Assembly (NCBI GenBank): GCA_025766275.1
Contig: JAFKAC010000068.1
Location: forward strand, 62,001-126,000
DNA from: Lactarius indigo
Taxonomy: Eukaryota > Basidiomycota > Agaricomycetes > Russulales > Russulaceae
Reading direction: 5' to 3'
Length of the DNA stretch: 64,000 nt
Shown here: piece by piece, positions 62,165 to 64,000 of the stretch
Layout: each line of letters opens with the position of its first letter
Position numbering within the stretch: the stretch's first letter is position 1
The notes under the pieces: model-generated
Told to the model about the DNA's origin: nothing
The model's database searches: none
The model's input: the letters and a program-made list of their open reading frames with translations, nothing else
Translations under genes and position numbers: made by a program

Positions 62165-63210
62165 TGAAAAAACGTTGAAGTCTTGCGTATTGAGGCACCA
62201 GTTCTGTATGATATCGATAACTCTCAAGGCGTCGATGCATGTTTTGTCTGTGTTGTCAGATGTTGTAGCCCTAGTGCTGGAACTCCGTTCCTTGTCATCC
62301 TCGCCCTTGCCCTCGCCACTTTCGTCTCTATTTTTCCGTTTCGCCATACACTTATCGTGTAGGCTTTAGCGCCTTCAGTCTTTCAGTCTCTTACACTCTT
62401 TTCGTGCTTTGGAGGGCAATTCCATGAGTATTGGTAGACCGTAGAGGAAAGACCAAACAAGAATAGAAGAAAACGTTAAAAGCATACAGGGGTGTACTTG
62501 TTACTCGAAACCTCTCGGGAAAATCAGAGACGACGCCGAGACGGCGTGGTGCCCAATGGCAAAAACCGGCTGTCCCGTCGCTAGCTGCCGTAGCGTACGC
62601 AAATCGCCAAGTCATTGACGGAGAGGGAAGAGGAACAGACAGGTCGCCCAGCACCTCGGATGGAGGCTCAAAGAAAATGATGTTTTTCCCCGCTGAACGA
62701 AAGTATTTTGTCTCGAGTTTCGACCGCGCGCAACATACGAACAGAAAATAAAGCGAGCTAGGATCGAGGAACACTTTTTTCTCGGTTTTATGGACCAATA
62801 GACCATGCTTTGGAAACGTAAATCTAGTAAGCAGATGGCAAGCCAAGAGGCGAGCCGTGTCAAAACCTCACACCCGAAGACGTCAAGAAGGCCAGCTTGC
62901 GTGATTCTACCGAGCGGCAATGCTGGTCCCCAACAGGAAGGGGGATTCGGAACCTCTCCAATTCTCGTTATGCATGTCCATGGACTTACGACACCGCGGG
63001 CTTTGGACGACTAAGTCGACGTTTTATCTTATCTTATCACTTTGAATTTTACCATCGGACCCCCAAAGTAGTAGCAAACGTCCGAATACTTGTATATTTG
63101 CAGAAAGTCTTACACTAGTTACCATCTCTATTATCACTTGCAGAACCAAGCCATCAGATGTGAGGAGGTAGTAAAGAAGATAGGATCACCGTGCGAGCCA
63201 AAGCCGGAGC
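62165..63210. other. Region downstream of the oxysterol-binding protein gene
   Basis: A 151-codon open frame on the minus strand (62391-62846) has no recognised domain or splice partners. I do not call it. No other feature is seen. Confidence 0.4.
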
Positions 63211-64000
63211 TCACGCGCTGTCAATCGTCGGGCCGTTGTTCTGATACACGTACGTATCCTCGGTTGGCGGGAGGGCCTTAAACAGCCTGCCTAATCGCTC
63301 GTCTGCCAAAATTGGTACAGTAAGTGCCAGAATAAGTCAATGCGTGCAAATAATGACGTACAAAGTGGATCTTCGTCTTGGTGCACAAAGTGTTTCAACT
63401 GCCAAGTGGTATTCGCCGCCGCCTCGTCACGCCTTCTTTGGCGCTGCTCGTTCTGTCAGAGCGACCCCGTCACAAAAAAACAGAGACAACTGAGATCAAA
63501 TAGGATGGGCGCAAAAAGGGGGCACAGTACACACCTCGATGCGGCTCTTCTCCCGCGCAGCCGTCTCAAAATCGCCTTCCCGGATCCCCTTTGCGACCTT
63601 GAACCACAACGCGCGGCTTTCCCACTCTCCCTGCCCCTCCACCTGCTGAACGGTGACCTCCTCCTTCGGACCCGTCACGTCCGTGAACGCCACGCCAGTC
63701 TTGGTGTCCTTGCTCGTCGTGTTCCACTGCCCCTCGTAGCTGCTCGCCTGCGTCCCCGAGCCCGCGCCGATGGGCGGCGTGAGGTCCGCCTTGAACGTGT
63801 GCGACTTTCCGGAAAAGTAGCCCTTGCCCTGGTACTTGATCGTGGAGAGCCAGCCGGACGAACTCTGAATGTACGACGTCTCGGCGAGCTCGATGTAGGG
63901 CGAGCCGTACCAGAGCCCTTCGATGCGCAGGCGTGGGAACGTGATCAGGTAGTCCTCTTTCTGGCCGTCGGGAAGCGTGACCGTCAGGGTGGCGTGCCCG
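63211..64000 (-). CDS. Oxysterol-binding protein, Osh4/Kes1 type (3' part, cut by window edge)
   Basis: Three terminal exons are visible: 64000-63535, 63452-63362 and 63302-63211. The gene's 5' part lies beyond the window. The sterol-binding domain tail reads RIEGLWYGSPYIELAETSYI and STIKYQGKGYFSGKSHTFKA. GQWNTTSKDT, ESRALWFKVAKGIREGDFET, ENEQRQRRRDEAA and WQLKHFVHQDEDP follow, all typical of the family's C-terminal half. It ends YVYQNNGPTIDSA. These proteins exchange sterol and phosphatidylinositol 4-phosphate between membranes. Yeast Osh4 is the single-domain model. Whether this copy has PH or ankyrin domains cannot be seen. Confidence 0.9.

Noticed and set aside
62391..62846. 151-codon minus-strand frame
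   Set aside because: No domain, no splice partners and no conserved-looking motif, so chance cannot be excluded.

Overview
This 64 kb window reads as nuclear DNA of a filamentous basidiomycete, most likely an Agaricomycete. The genes have many short introns (about 50-95 bases, mostly GT-AG). They carry fungal gene families, including a STAND protein with a fungal Goodbye-type N-terminus. A tRNA-Lys with its own intron sits between protein genes. Exon structures below were read by hand from splice signals and frame continuity; no alignment or database search was run.

Left part (1-34 kb). In order: a secreted two-LysM protein (1026-1711, +); an N-acyl-phosphatidylethanolamine phospholipase D-like metallo-beta-lactamase (2426-4520, -); and a proline-rich hypothetical gene (6018-6824, -). 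A diverged direct segmental duplication follows (about 8.4-12.2 kb versus 13.5-17.3 kb). It holds an intact copy of an unknown 376-residue protein and a decayed paralogue; the intact copy's flank also carries a poly(A)-tailed retrocopy with target-site repeats. Next come an Fmp46-like thioredoxin-fold protein, an unknown 597-residue protein, tRNA-Lys(UUU), an unknown 306-residue protein, cytosolic leucyl-tRNA synthetase, and a large Goodbye/coiled-coil/NACHT/ankyrin protein.

Right part (34-60 kb). This is a tandemly amplified cluster, all genes on the minus strand. It has five copies of a secreted flavin amine oxidase of the polyamine-oxidase type and four copies or remnants of a DHA1-type MFS transporter resembling fungal Tpo1/Flu1 polyamine exporters. 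Two oxidases (35164-37098 and 49586-51400) and two transporters (52813-54661 and 58180-60035) look intact. The others are frameshifted, internally deleted or fragmentary. A motif upstream of the oxidase copies is conserved in all five. Putative polyamine oxidation next to putative polyamine transport suggests a linked function, which is an inference.

The right edge holds the 3' part of an oxysterol-binding protein gene (Osh4/Kes1 type) that continues past the window. Between these genes lie gene relics, a foldback element and long stretches with no supportable gene.
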